A DNA stretch of 64,000 nt from Apostichopus japonicus (GCF_037975245.1 NC_092562.1:792001-856000); one strand, 5' to 3'; positions 1 to 13,794 are shown, counted from the first letter of the stretch. The notes: generated by a model not told the origin, from the sequence alone. Numbers and translations: made by a program.

Positions 1-899
1 GAGAGATATTAAAGAATGTCAAATATAAATGATAGCACGTGTCGAAGGAAAAAAAAGTTATGTTTAAGTTGCCGAGTTAAGGATAGAGTGCCTTCATGTT
101 TCATTAATGAACCAATCAATATTCAAGTTGCTAAAGGTGCGTGAGTTGTTAATTAAGTTACGAAACCATATTTCACCTACTTACAGGTTCTAGAAATAAT
201 GCCTCAACTTTGAAAAAGAGCAATGACAAGTTTTATTTGTTGGTGTGTAAGGCTAAAACGGCCCGAATCAATGACATCAGGGTTTGCAAGCCATGTCTAC
301 CGGCAACTTAACTATTTAAGCCATGTCCATACCAACTTAGCTATCAAGCTCGTAGAGTTGGTGCAGGCGGTATGTAGCGATTTATCCTCCCGGCATGCCA
401 GGCCACATCAGACGGTTACAGTACCTTGAATACCGTGTAACCATGAATCACACACTGGCACCTTTCTTTGTAAACGTCCAGTCATTTTACCATAGGTCCT
501 TTGAATACACATTTCTCGACCAAAGAGCTAAAAGTATTATTTATAACCATTAATGATAACATCACCTACCTCACCCCCCCCCCCACCCTTTCCCCTTCAA
601 ATGTTACGCCCCCGAAGTTTGCAAAGTTGGCAGAGTTTGTAAACCTGCTTTGAATTTAGTTTTGCATGTAAATGCTACATGTTTGTTTTGTCTTGAAAGA
701 GTAACCACCTCTCTCGACTTTGTAAATATATTTGTTGTGAGAGAACGTTCTATTTCATTGAAAGTTAGAAGTAAGGAAAGGGACGGCGTTGTGTATTGGG
801 GAGTTAGTCGGCTAGTGAGCTCCGACAATTTAATCAGTAAACAACACAATAAATTGATAAAAAAAATCATCCTTCGATATCTCAATTTATACATATGTT

Positions 900-917
900 A
901 TATACATACATATGTTA

Positions 918-978
<61 letters not shown>

Positions 979-1074
979 ATATATATATATAAATATATAT
1001 ATATTAATATATATATATATATTTATATACATATATATACCGATATCATATATGAATAATATATGTATGTATAT
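900..1074. repeat. (TA)n array framed by a 27 bp inverted repeat
   Basis: A (TA)n run (920-975) with degenerate TA continuation is flanked by arms at 900-926 and 1048-1074. The arms are reverse complements of each other with one mismatch in 27 positions. The whole segment could fold into a long hairpin or cruciform. Confidence 0.75.
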
Positions 1075-1914
1075 AAGTTTATGATGAATGAAAATTATTC
1101 ATCATAAATGTTTTCCAACATAAATCATTCGAAAGTTGATGACCGCCGCGTACGGAAGCTCCAAGTTAAAACTTGATTATTTGTTATGTAAAAGATGGGT
1201 TTATATACAGCCATATGATATTATGCTTTGCTCAGTTATTCATCCAAACATGTATCTGCCTGTATGATTTATGATTTTGGAAAGTTTGAACCGCGAGGTT
1301 TTCATATCTTATTACCACCATATATTTTACGGAAAATTTCTTTTTCTAAAATTCTGCACCTTAAATGATGACGGTTTAGTGAGTAAAATTACCAGTAAGA
1401 CAACGATTTGAGCGTTTTGCATTCCTTTATAACTGTTAGAAAGTGTAGTTTAAAATTTGGAAGAGTCCAAACAATTACATAAATATATAAAGTCGCCTTT
1501 TGAATACATTGTTTGTATTTGGAGGAAATCTGCAAATTTCACTGAAAATAAGAGTTTCGATCGAACCAAGATTAAAATATTTTCTAGTCATCCAGATAAA
1601 GTACAGGGTGTTTATTTATACAAAAATATTATTAATGTTTTTTTTAATGTTAAACAAGCTACTGCTATGTTATTAATTTTAACGTTCTTTTGTTTCATTA
1701 ATTTGTTTGTGTATTGTTCACTACAAAATTCATATAAAATATAGTTGATTAATAAAAACGTAACTACACAATAGTTGTAAAAGGAAGTGTCCTATGAAGC
1801 CTCGTGCATGGTTTTACAAAGTATAGAACACTTCCAAAACGTGTATAAGAAAAATAAGAAAACTTAGGCGCATTACAAAAGTAGAAATCTCGCATGCATA
1901 CAGAAAGGAAGAAA

Positions 1915-1995
1915 ACTAGAGAGAGAGGGGCGGAGAGAGAGGGGTGGGTGGAGAGAGAGGGGTGGGTGGGTGGGGAGAGAGGAGGAGAGAGAGAA
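1915..1995 (+). repeat. GA-rich / GGGTG low-complexity tract
   Basis: Alternating GAGAGA blocks and GGGGTGGGTGG blocks repeat four times. It is a purine strand with several runs of three or four G, so it could form triplex or G-quadruplex structures. No coding meaning is evident. Confidence 0.7.
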
Positions 1996-2979
1996 AATTT
2001 GTGATACCTCTGAATACTCGCATAACACATCATAAAATGATTGAATTAGTATAAAATGAAATAAATAGATAAAAATGATAATATAAAAATATAATAATAA
2101 TGACAATAAAGAGAAGAAGAAAATAACTTATAGATTACGTGATGTCCAATTTTATCATGTGTAAGTATTTCACGACTTGGTCATATAGTCATAACTGCAT
2201 GAACACGAAATACAGAATTAAAAATTTTTATATGTTAATACAATATAAAACCTTGACAAAAATCCTATACTTTAACCTCAATCAATACTGGCTCCAAATA
2301 AAAAAAAATAGCAAATTTATCTAAACTATAAACTGTACACAAAAATCCCAAATTTATTTCATTTTATTTTTGTTTAAATTTATTAGAAACTCTTATACAA
2401 TGAAAATATATTATCCCTTTAAGAGACGCCAGAGGCCATTTTTGTTGTTGTGAGAATGATAATTATGTTATAAAGTCGTAATATTTTATATTTCTGCCAT
2501 CATTATAATTTACCTTATAGATATTATATCTTAATGATATCTTTATAAAGTATGTCATTTCCTGCCTGCACTGAGCCTGGATGCCGCATTGGTCACATAT
2601 TCACGATATCATCAGATGATAATGTTAAATAAATCATATTGACTGTGATTAAGTGCCAAGGAAAAGTAGCTTACGATCACGTTTTATCCAGTATGTTTTC
2701 TGTAGTTACTATGTTGATAAAAATATATGGCGGTCACCAGGAATGTATCTTCGAGGTTCAACTTTTTATTTTTATTTTTAGTCTTTGTCTTTTTAAGAAT
2801 AAGCGATCTTTCCCTTCCGTTAAATCAAAATTGCCCCGTGGGCCGTTCCGCTACTATTCTGTTATCAAAGCTGGCTCCAAATTAATTGACGTAACTAACC
2901 AACGTTTAACGACATAGGTTTCCTTTAAAGTACATATATTTTAAGCATTATTAAGAGGGCTTTGTAATAGTTTGATTTA

Positions 2980-3090
<111 letters not shown>

Positions 3091-3120
3091 GCAATGGAGG
3101 TAAACGACAAAGGCAAATGA

Positions 3121-3158
3121 ATATATATAAATGAAAATCGATTTTCATTTATATATAT
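3121..3158. repeat. 38 bp perfect palindrome
   Basis: The centre lies between 3139 and 3140 (AAAATC/GATTTT) and each 19-base half is the exact reverse complement of the other. The right half, CGATTTTCATTTATATA, also matches the 3' end of the SINE copy at 8391-8407. This suggests the palindrome may be two SINE-tail fragments joined head to head. Confidence 0.8.
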
Positions 3159-4887
3159 ATATATATATATATATAATTGAAAACATAATTAGAAGGAAAG
3201 GTAGAATATTTAATATATTTTAATAAATTACTTTTTGTTTTCGTAAGCTGTTTTTGCATTATAAGCTTTCTAAGTAAGAAAGACTATCTGATAGCACTTA
3301 TTATGTTATTACAACTAGATGACATTTGGCGTGCCTTGGATGTTCGACAATAGCAACAACATAAATTTATAAATTTCATCTTGTTCAATATTTTGTAATC
3401 TGTTTGATACTTGCTAGTATATATCGTATGTATGTATGTACCGAACAGGGATAAATCTTTTCATGGAATAAACTATTAATTTCACACACTGCTAAACATA
3501 GAATTTATTACGGTTGTCAGTTGGGATCTGTAACATTTACAATGAAGCTTGTTCTTAATTTCATTTCTCTGAATTTAAATGACCGTTTTATTCATGAGGT
3601 TTCCCGAACTCAAAATTGTCAGACGTTGGAATAGAACCTTGAAGTGACAAACTCCTGCCCACATTTTGAATGAGTCATGTGTAAGTTACTACTTTATACA
3701 AAAAATTGTTTCATCTCTTTCAGTTAGTTGGGGGAAATACTAGTAAAAGGTAGCTCTTTGAAAAGCTTTCTTTTTTTCATTATTTTTATCTTCACCACAT
3801 GACCGTTTCATTCTAAACGCCAAACACATAGGTCAGTATCGATGGGTATAGACCTTTCAACACGTTTTCAACATTTGTTAAAAAGTGGTCCGTGGCTATT
3901 TTATTCTGGGTATATTAGAGGTAAGCCACAACTTTAACTAATAAACTGTTTAATCGCTCAGATATGTAACAAATATGAGATTATTTGGTTCTGTTTTGCT
4001 TTTTTGGTCTTTATTGTACATTTTATTGTTCATAAATTGGATCCCACATAACCAAATGGCTGTCAATTAAGCTCTCGCGGTTCGTTAAAATTGAGGCTTA
4101 TATTAACATGATGTATATTAAACAGTAATCCTTTGTTTAAGCAGCTTGGTTTTAATAACAAGTATCGAGATTCATTAATTTTAATGGATAAGTATATCTG
4201 GTCGCCATTCTATATCAGTATATCGCCATCTGCAGATGGAATTCTTCAAAAGACGAGTGAATGGTAAATTACGAAACAAACAAAACAAAAAAAACCTAAA
4301 TAAATCACCACGTGACCTTTCTTGACGATGTTGTGTAATTACCATTTACCATTTCTGAATTTATTGGCTGTTGCGACCATATGACGTAAAGCATTATATC
4401 AAACTATCCGTTTAAAGTTTACACCGAGCTGTACTTCACTAACTATAATAAATATAAAATGCATGAACTAGTCTGACGGGGGTTGTATTCATTGACACCT
4501 ATCAATACTCTTTAAACTAAATGCTTTTTTTCGGTTTCAATCAGCTTCTTTTTTTTTTTTGGTGGGGGGGGGGGGGGGTTAGGGGGTTATAACCTCTCTG
4601 TCTTATCGGAATGGTTAATCTGGCTAAAGGGGGGTTTGTTTATCCTAAATACATCGCTTATTTCTCTGACAGCTCCTCACTGAGACACAAGTCCACACTC
4701 ATCCTTGGTCACGTTTTGCGATTAAATAGAGCACGCAAAGACTCGAAGAATTTCCTTTTGTCCTGTCGGGAGCCTCTCAGAGCCTCTGTTATTTGGTAGG
4801 CCCATATAGCTGATAACAATTACTTTATAATTACACATCATGTTTGACCCTGGTTCAGGTTAGTATAGTCGGTAAAGACAGGCGGTG

Positions 4888-4971
4888 TATATGTATCTGT
4901 ATCTGCCTATATGTATATATATATATATATACACATATATGAATATATATATATATATATATACATATATA

Positions 4972-5011
<40 letters not shown>

Positions 5012-5039
5012 TATATGTGTATATATATATATATATATA

Positions 5040-5088
<49 letters not shown>
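4888..5088. repeat. compound TA/CATA microsatellite
   Basis: About 200 bp of TA repeats interrupted by CATA, TTTATA and TGTATA variants. Confidence 0.9.
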
Positions 5089-5089
<1 letters not shown>

Positions 5090-6437
5090 TATAAAAGATG
5101 GGCTCTTTGACGGAAAGAGAGGGGAAAGATTTACGGCGTTAAATACAAATAATGTACCATTTACACGTATCCCAATGGACCTCATTAAGGGATTATTAAC
5201 CGTAATAAATTTATGATGCAAGTACTTTAAGATACCGATTGTCAAATTGAAGAAGAGAGGAGAGGAAAGGAGAGGAAAGGAGAGGAGAGACAATGAAAAT
5301 ATATATTTTGTACTTTTATTTTTTTGTGGTACAGAATTAATTGTAAAGTGATAGTTTGTGTATTTGTCCGTTTGGAAAAAACTAAAACTATAAAACTAAA
5401 ATAAAATAAAATAAATTATTTAATATAAAGGCAAAAAAACAAAGACGCTAAGCGTAAGAGTTGAAATCATTTTGTATATTTAAAGAATCATTCATTTCCA
5501 AATTTCCAAATTACCGTGTTTGATAGCTTGCTGTAGTTTACATTAGTTGTACTAAATTATGTCACCACTAGTGTCTTCAAGTTGATCTAAAAGGTTGCAA
5601 ATCATGACAAAATGACGTAACAATGACGTCATATATCATCATGCCTCGACTAGCAATTCTTACTTTACGCCCCTTTCTCCAGAAATGTTGTGAAACGTTT
5701 TAAAATTAGAGTTAAAACCATAAATTTGATAATGAACGAGAGATGTTTATCAAACAAAAACTAAGTTGGGGTTGGAGTTAAAGGTCATCCTCCAAGTTGG
5801 CTCCAAATTTAAGCATGCTAAGAATTGTTCTTGTACTTTTTCAAGAAGTAACATTCTTTTCCCTGTTGCTTCTGTCTCTACGAATTACTCCCATTCATTG
5901 GGGGGGGGGGGGGGTTAAGCTCCGAGAGGCACTCAAACACATACTAGGACAACAGAATTATGCAGTTTAGCATATTCTCTATTACTCATCGGTGACAGGT
6001 ATATTGTAAAATATAGTGACAAATTAAAGAAATAAAATCGGTTACAGACAATACATTATGTTACTATATTGTTAATTTATATTGATCTAAAATAAAAATA
6101 AAACAAAACAAGTGGGGGTCTATTGTCTGGTTTTTCTCATTTCTGACAATACCAATTTGGATCTTACAAGAATAAAACGTAAACCTGTGAAATTGGTAAC
6201 CAAATATCTGCATCAAATTGGATCTGTTAGTGGAATGTTCGTTTTTTACCTAGTCTTTAATGCTTATTAATTTATTTCCCTTCCTTTTCTTGTAATTATT
6301 CAATAACGAAGCCTTTCTGAACCTCAATGATTTAAATATTGATAAACTAAATTAAAAAAAAATCGATAGAAACAAAAATACGTTAAAAAAGTTTTAAGTA
6401 ACACGAGGGATGACTCACCGACAGTTGCACAAATGAT

Positions 6438-6481
6438 GGCGCTATTTATCATTTCGACTGGCGCTGTTTATCATTTCGACT
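6438..6481 (+). repeat. 22 bp tandem duplication
   Basis: Two adjacent copies of a 22-mer beginning GGCGCT and ending TTTCGACT differ by a single base (A/G at the seventh position). Confidence 0.85.
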
Positions 6482-7129
6482 GTGGAACGTACTATCACTG
6501 CTATACAACTTTCGCTTATTGAAATGAGCACCGACGGGTTACCTGGTGAGCTGTCAGAGGCAGGTAAGAGAGAAATGGTCCGTATCTCACTGATAATCAT
6601 TATTGTTATGACGTACGTTCTCCGTTTAAAGCAACTCACTATTTAAAGTTTAGTAGTTGTTTCGAGTCCCACATAGGGAGATTGCTGTTGCGATTGGACG
6701 GACAACCATCGATACGAGGTCACCAGAACACCTGTCAGAAGTAGATCAGACTATGAAATGGTTCTTACCTGTGAAAATGGAGACGCTACCGTAACCATGG
6801 CGACTGGGTCGACGACCATGCTTGGATCGTGTTTAATAGGGATAGATATATAGGCTTCATAGGCTATAAAAAATAAACCGTTCGTTATAAGTGCATCTCT
6901 TGACTCAATTAAAGTCGGTGTAGGATCGCTGGTTTACGCTGATTAGAAATACTAAAAGAATGAAAAGTCTCCGAAAAACAATTGCGTGTTACTTGCATGA
7001 TACATTTATGCGCAAATATCGTATATAGTTCCTTCAAGAGCATATTTCGGTTGTCTACAGTTACGGTATTTCGCAGATATTCTGTCGAGTAAGCTCCATT
7101 GTTCATAATTCAGATTTTTTTAGGAAACG

Positions 7130-7131
<2 letters not shown>

Positions 7132-7212
<81 letters not shown>

Positions 7213-7239
7213 CAATGAAAACCAACAAAACCATATATT

Positions 7240-7279
<40 letters not shown>

Positions 7280-7308
7280 TATATATTTTTATTTATATAT
7301 ATACATAT
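7132..7308. repeat. (TA)n/(TG)n compound microsatellites
   Basis: A TA run from 7132 to 7200 passes into (GT)6. After 30 bases of unique sequence a second TA run covers about 7242-7308. Confidence 0.9.
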
Positions 7309-8161
7309 ACAAACAGAAGTGGCTACCTGGAGCAGAAACTATATACAACAGTTGACTATGTAACAGTTGACTATATGTATAAACGCATTTCCCAGTACCA
7401 TCTTACACTCAAGCCTATACAGATTAACAGGTTAACATGTATGTGTTGGTGTAAATGAAAGTCGCGTATTACATACCAGCAATGATTAATTACATATACC
7501 GGTACCTGTAAAAGCGCCCTCGTTTATTAACACTTTTCGCGCCCAAAAAAAAAATATTGCAAACATCAATCAAAGTGATACTAAGATGATTGTCAGGCCC
7601 GTTGGTTTACCAAAGTCTTCATTTAAAGTGTACCTGACGCCTAAATGAAATCCTAATGAGAAAAGTAACCACCACGCAAGTATGCGGTCACCACACGCGG
7701 TCACTGAGAGCCTGTGTACCGTAGTACCGCGGTGCGCAGCTTACCTCTGTCTTCTTTGCGTTCCATAAAACTTTTTTGATTGTTCAATGAAACTCTCAGT
7801 TGGAGTTGGAACATGGGTGTTTTTTTTTTAAAAAAGGTCAATATATCAATTTTTTTTACTGATTTACTACTTTCCCCCTCTCTCTGAAAAATGGAATTTC
7901 ATGCTGATTTTAGCAGGCTTAGAAATAGTCCTGGTGAGATTAATGTCATCATACTAAAAATCCAACTTCGACATTATTTTGAAATAACTTTAAAGCCCGA
8001 AAGGAAAACTGATAAATCCCTTCGTAAGCTGCTGGTCAGGTGGATTCTTTGACAAACGAAAATTACTTGTAACGAGTCATAACCGGTCTTTGAAGTTTTC
8101 AAGCAAAGGTGGACGTTTTGTAAAATAGAGGGCGATATACAACAAACGAAAGGGAGGTGAT

Positions 8162-8162
<1 letters not shown>

Positions 8163-8198
<36 letters not shown>
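8163..8198. repeat. (TA)n upstream of SINE copy 1
   Basis: A pure TA run ending 22 bases before the SINE head. Confidence 0.9.
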
Positions 8199-8201
<3 letters not shown>

Positions 8202-8220
8202 TGTTCGATATAGGTGACAA

Positions 8221-8398
8221 ACGCCTACAGTGGAATTACGATCTTCCTTACCGGTTTCGAACCTCTGGACATACAATCAGCGTCCATAGCCTAGTGGTTA
8301 GGGTGTCCGCGTACAGAGCGGGAGGCCCGTGGTTCGAATCCCGGTGGAGGCTGAAAGTTTTTTCACTGTTCTTGATTTTCCAACTCATTACGATTTTC

Positions 8399-8400
<2 letters not shown>
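8221..8400 (+). mobile_element. tRNA-derived SINE, copy 1
   Basis: This is a ~180 bp unit whose whole length recurs at 29247-29425 at roughly 85-90% identity by eye. Order: a ~59 bp head (CGCCTACAGTGGAAT... ending ACAATCA), a 72 bp tRNA-like body, and a ~49 bp tail (AAGTTTTTTCACTG... to CATTT). It ends in (TA)n. The body holds both RNA polymerase III internal promoter boxes. No coding capacity is seen. The head contains a palindromic GGTTTCGAACC that resembles a second B box. The lack of an obvious target duplication is explained by TA repeats on both sides. Confidence 0.75.
8280..8351 (+). ncRNA. tRNA-like body with pol III A and B boxes
   Basis: The A box TAGCCTAGTGG (8287-8297) and B box GGTTCGAATCC (8331-8341) match the tRNA consensus. 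The acceptor ends GCGTCCA and TGGAGGC pair except at one position. The anticodon stem TCCGC/GCGGG encloses a 7-base loop whose middle triplet is ACA. The T stem CGTGG/CCCGG has two mismatches and no 3' CCA is encoded. The mismatches, the odd anticodon and the repeat context argue for a SINE body rather than a working tRNA gene. Confidence 0.7.

Positions 8401-8476
<76 letters not shown>
8401..8476. repeat. (TA)n downstream of SINE copy 1
   Basis: A TA run directly continuing the SINE 3' end, with one TTTATA interruption near 8434. Confidence 0.95.
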
Positions 8477-8480
<4 letters not shown>

Positions 8481-9438
8481 CGAGCTGTGTGGAAGGTTTC
8501 AAATACCCCTGGGTGGCCTTGCGCGAAATAAGTTGACACGAGGGGAGAAGACCGCCCATAGAAAAAAAAATTAAAAAACCAAGATGATATAGCTAACGGA
8601 ATTGGAGGTAGATATGTTTGTGCTAATCGTCGTGAATAATTAGGCGTATTACCGCGGAGAAGAATAAATAATGTCAGTTGAAATATATACCTGTCTTTCA
8701 AATTCGTTATTAAAGATACTTTGTTATTGAAAGTGATGTCTATAGGCTGAAATATTTGTGAGTCGATCCTGTCAAAGTGTCAGTTAACCACCCCCCTCCC
8801 TCCAACCCGTCCATCAGTGCAGTCATTTTTTCAATATCCTGGGAAACGTGTTTACCGTTCAATTTTGTATTGCAATTGTATATATACATAGACAGTAGGT
8901 TATTCAGGCAAAATGATTCCTGTTAAACGTCGAAGTTTTGTTTATTTTTACTAAGCGTGTCATGATATGCAGTTGCTGTGTGCAACCATTCCATACGTTA
9001 AGGATGTGTATACCTTGTACGAACCTTTCTTGTGTAACAAAGCGTATGATAGCAGGTCACCCAAAATTATACTAGACATAATTATATCATACACATCATC
9101 ATGCTTACACATACACGAACACTTGGTGTTATGTCAAGTGGTTCGTAGTCAGTAGAGGTAGGCCTATATGCGTGTAATTCCACTCGAGGCCTTGCTATTT
9201 AACCGATCGAACAAAGCTGGTCCCGTTTTGAACCGTATTTTGCGTAAATTAATCATTAGTATATAATCGTTTAATCTCAATTTTAGAATGACTTTTAGTG
9301 AATATAACATATGTGTATTAAATCTTGCACTGAATGTAGACCTTTTTAACACGTAACTTTAAAAAGTCCATGAGTTTTTCTTAAAGCAAATTTAGAACGT
9401 AAATCAGAAGCCCATATAATTTATATAAATTAATAACT

Positions 9439-9454
9439 ATATGTATGTGTACAT

Positions 9455-9502
<48 letters not shown>

Positions 9503-9510
9503 ATAATAAT
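9439..9510. repeat. (TA)n with (TAA)n end
   Basis: A TA array with TACA variants at its start and four TAA/AAT units at its end. Confidence 0.9.
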
Positions 9511-10299
9511 ACTTATACCGTATAGTGTAATTCATCCAACTCTTTAACATTTGCTTTTAGATTCCTGATAAATGTAAATGAAAAGATTAACAAAATAGTT
9601 TCGTATAAGAACAAGCTACAGATCACTTTCCCTTCTGTTTTGTTGTTTGTGCATTTTTGGTTTATTTTCCACCTCTATTTTGACATTTTGTTCCTGTCAA
9701 TTAAACAGCTCTCGAGATCGATGAGAATCATGATAAGTAAAAAAGATCTCCTGTGGGGGAAAGTGTTTAAGTAATCGTTTACACGACAAAATAACCGCAT
9801 ACAGTAGACTAAATAAGCTACATCGACCGAGTTCTTCTGATAAAATAGGATCGTCAGGAAGGTGTTACCCGGCAGGCGAGAATTTTGACAAATTTGTGAT
9901 AATTTCATTCCCATCCTTGGGCAAACTTTTGTAATTTAACCTATTGTTAGTTTGGGGAAGCAGGATGATACCTATTAAAGAATATGACATGATTTTAACC
10001 GGTAATATATGCCCTGGGGTGAGTGACCTCCCGCGGGGCCAAAGGTCAATGCAAAGGTCAAAATTTCAATTTGACGCAAAGTTGTTCTTGTATCTCCCTG
10101 CACAGTTGGAGAGCAGGTAACGCGGTAGAGAGAAAGCAAGGTTAAACAAACAGAAGGCGATTGGAAGAGACGGAGAAGAGAGGAGCTTGGAATCCTGGGT
10201 ATAGCTAGAGATCAGAAGAAGAGGCAAAAATGCATAGATGAGACCGCCGGTTATATAGCGTCGATATTTTAAACTGTGTAGCCTATTGCGTTAACATTG

Positions 10300-10300
<1 letters not shown>

Positions 10301-10364
<64 letters not shown>
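10301..10364. repeat. (TA)n microsatellite
   Basis: A TA run of about 32 units. Confidence 0.95.
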
Positions 10365-10368
<4 letters not shown>

Positions 10369-12219
10369 TTGAAAATTACGAGAATTATTTTAACGAAATC
10401 CTACTTCCTTTACGAATTAGAAAATAAACCTTTTTAAAGTTGACTGAAGATGCTATTACGTGTTGTCAATCACGAATCGGACGAGACAGAATATAGAAGA
10501 TTTGAGAACAGGTAGCGACATGTTCGAAACATATACTGTGGATTATATTAAAGGTCTAATGCGTTAGGACTACAGCCTAATTCTATTCCATTACTTATTG
10601 TCTTTATATTCCTTGTATTTGCCATGATTAATTCGTTTCACGAACGTCTAATACCCAAACTAATGTTACTTGTTAGTAATACACTAATAGTACGCACGGG
10701 CTGCAAGTAATAAACCTATGATTTGCTCGCGTTTTAGGCTACCTAGCTCGTTCGTGCTGACGAAAGCTTCAATACGCGTAATGAATATTTGTATACGTCT
10801 ATTAATTGCTTATTTTCTTCTGTTTAGAGGTTTTGATTGGCAGATATCATTACGTGTAAAGGAAATTGCTAATTCGCATGACTCAGTTACATTTAGTAGT
10901 ATAACAGGCGTAGTACATATAAAAGTTCGTATAAAATGAGCGAAATAGGAGTTTGTTTTTGTCTGACGTCACGTGATAGAGATGATTTGATTGGTTGATT
11001 TTAAATATGAATAAGAAAGGTGTGGTGTGCATGCATCATTGTTTGGGACAACGAAATTTTGTAAATTTTTACGAAAAGATTAATTAATTTTTAATTAGTG
11101 TTCGTCAAGTAAACTTCTATCACAGTAATCTCTCTTTCATCAATCGCATTTTGTTGATATGCAAATGAATGCAGGTGACAATGGAATGCTATCATGCCAG
11201 ATCAACGCAATATGGACCTTTAAATACAGGGGGGGGGGGGGCGTCATAAACGATGAAACAAGACTACTTACACGTGACTATTTAGTCCCGCACAGACGGT
11301 TGTGTACAGAACTAAGTAAAGTCAATAGAAACTCAAATATTTCAAAAACGGCTGAATGCCATAAAGGTAATTTAAATAAACAAATACATGACATTTACAC
11401 CTTTCTTCCCAAACTTGGAGTTTCAATTAAGGGACCCTGCAGTTGAGCTAAAAAATCTTTATTTTGATAACAAGGAATCAGTTGGACACCCATATGGCTT
11501 TCTTACCAAAAACCAAATGCAAAAGTAAAAGTAAAAAAAAAAACCTATTTAGCAACCCTTTTTTTAAAAAAAAAAGGTAAAATTAGAACTTTTTTTTCAG
11601 CAATGGTTGTTGGATTTTAAGGAATAGAAATGAAATTGAAGGCGATGAGATAGTGTTTATTGTACCTCTAGCGTGGTAAGAGAGAGCGAAGCTAGCAGCG
11701 GGACACTGTTATTGTTGGAGGCTGTACTCGCGAGGATGACACGTAGAAACAGGACCAGATGAATGACAGGTATGATCTAGGTCCAAAACAGACGTTCGGT
11801 TCAACCAATTTACATCATTTGTCAAGACTAATTGTAAGTTGAGCAGCTGGAAATAGAATGAGCGAAAGTACAGCGAATAAAGTTCACCATCGACGCTGCG
11901 GTTCTGTTATAGTTTTGAACAATGAAAGATGAAACCATACCCAAAGATATTAAAAAGGAGAGTATCAATCTTTCTTAGGATAATTCACCCATTTTGGGCC
12001 CCAATTCACTCTCGTTACGAAGCGTATGCGCATATAGCGCATGATGTTGGCGCTTCGATGTCCACACGGATCATTAGATAAATTTACAGATATACAATAC
12101 CGTAGTGTGTATAGATAATATTATAATGTGTACCGCACGCAGCTCATCGTGGTCGGTAAATGGTGGCGGGTAAATAATGTCTGATAACGAAAATGATCAT
12201 GAAAATATATAAATAATTT

Positions 12220-12236
12220 ACATATATATATATTAT

Positions 12237-12281
<45 letters not shown>

Positions 12282-12317
12282 CCGGTATATATATATATCT
12301 ATATATATATAAATACC

Positions 12318-12363
<46 letters not shown>
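12220..12363. repeat. (TA)n array with two ACCGGT insertions
   Basis: A TA array interrupted twice by the same segment, AAATACCGGTATAT, with ACCGGT at 12281-12286 and 12315-12320 (34 bp apart). The core ATACCGGTAT is palindromic, and the duplication suggests unequal exchange or slippage of a longer unit. Confidence 0.85.
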
Positions 12364-12372
<9 letters not shown>

Positions 12373-13121
12373 ATAATAACTAAATATTCAGGTGATTGGT
12401 CGTTATTCCTTTCGGAAAAAGCTATCGCGACTGACACTAAAAGCCATCACCGTTTGGTCGATTTATCAAAAAATTAATTGTGTACCTCAAAGTTATCCTT
12501 CAAGCCGACCGAAAACGTCACTGCCACGTTGCCATGTTTGTGTTATATTTTTGTTTCTACATAGTCTTTCTAGCAAAACTTCTCAGAAATATTTAATTAA
12601 TGTTTCCGATGAATCTTATGCTAATAAGTCATTAGAGTTTCTTGTGACTGTTACCTGATGTTTACTATACTCGTATATGCTGGTTGTCTTAGCGCGCAAA
12701 TCAAAACGTGGAAAGAGATGGCGCTGTTTTAATTCTCAATCTTAAAAATTGATGAACTATCTTGCTGGCTTTTGTAAGCATTGTATAGGAGAATAGGTCC
12801 CTATCGGGCCAATGTTATTATTCAATGGACATGGTCCGTACACATGCCGGTCGCATGGACCTTCTGGCCATGGGCAAGGATTCACCCACTTCACCTTGAG
12901 GCTTCTGGTCGACCATCTACCGGCTGACCCCCATAGCATCCCCCGGGTTCTTTTGTAAAATCAAGGGTGGGTGACATGGCACGGGATCTTACCCCCCCCC
13001 TCCAAATCAATGGGAGGGGCACTCCTATGGTAAAGTCAAATTATCTTTGATATTATTTCTTTTTTGGGTGGAAATATATAAGACGGCGAACAAATACCAC
13101 ACTAAAGTTGGAGTAATGTTT

Positions 13122-13336
13122 ATAACCATCCTATAATACCCAACAATTGAAGGGACACACTTTTTTTATTTTTGCAGTTCTCATCTTCATTGGTGATGTT
13201 TGAATCTTGAGAAAGATTATAAAAAAAAAAAAAAAAAATACTAATGGTATAAAAATCAGGAGGATTGAAGTGAGGTAGTTTAAGTTTTATTTTAGAAATT
13301 CATTGATTTTACCAACCTTTCACCACATATATAGCT
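13122..13336 (+). repeat. left arm of ~1.4 kb inverted-repeat structure
   Basis: This ~210 bp segment recurs as its reverse complement at 14382-14586. Shared landmarks include TGAAGGGACA, TTTTGCAGTTCTCATCTT, TGAATCTTGAGAAAGATT, TACTAATGGTAT and TTTTACCAACCTTTCACCAC. The main length difference is a poly-A run (13220-13238) that is shorter in the other arm. It is most simply the terminal inverted repeat of an old non-autonomous element. Confidence 0.75.
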
Positions 13337-13794
13337 CAAACTCTAAACGGTCATGGTGGTTAAATTTACAAGTACCCATGATAGTACAAGCAATCAATTA
13401 GTATATATGGGGTAGGGATGGGATGGGGGGGGCGGTAGAACATGTCTTTTGAAAACTTCTATCTATGCGTAAACCATTGCAGCAATTACTTGTGGTATAT
13501 ACCAGACGAGTGGCGTTCACATCATTAAGAAGGTGGGGGAGGGGAGGACCAACTTCTAAATTTCCTCTTTAGTGAAGTAGGTAGGGGAATGAACGTAGGG
13601 CCTTCCTGAGCCAAGAATAGAGGTCTAATTCTTCTACGACTGAAGGTAAACACCCCCAGACTGAACGTTTAAACGTCCGACCGAAGATGGAGATTGGGAC
13701 ATGGCTGCTGTCCCGGAGCCGCTCTGCATACACCACTGGCAACGACACCATACAAGAGCATCACCGCACGGAGTTTATGGCGTAACTACAAATG

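Larger units (their letters stand above)
3159..7131. other. gene-free stretch
   Basis: No coding region is recognised. The stretch contains a compound TA/CATA array (4888-5088), G15 homopolymers at 4564-4578 and 5900-5914, a purine tract at 5250-5291 (repeating AGGAGAGGAA), and a 22 bp tandem duplication at 6438-6481 starting GGCGCT. Confidence 0.6.
8477..12219. other. gene-free stretch
   Basis: No coding region is recognised. The stretch contains TA arrays at 9439-9510 and 10301-10364, a G13 run at 11229-11241, and poly-A/T patches near 11530-11600. The rest is unique AT-rich sequence. Confidence 0.6.

Noticed and set aside
1457-1744. 95-codon plus-strand open frame with a hydrophobic C-terminal segment
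   Set aside because: No homology signal and no splice or start context; AT-rich sequence of this length commonly holds such frames.
8280-8351. Functional tRNA gene (anticodon ACA, Cys codon UGU)
   Set aside because: Mismatches in the acceptor and T stems, an unexpected anticodon (tRNA-Cys is normally GCA), and a second collinear copy with the same non-tRNA flanks indicate a SINE.
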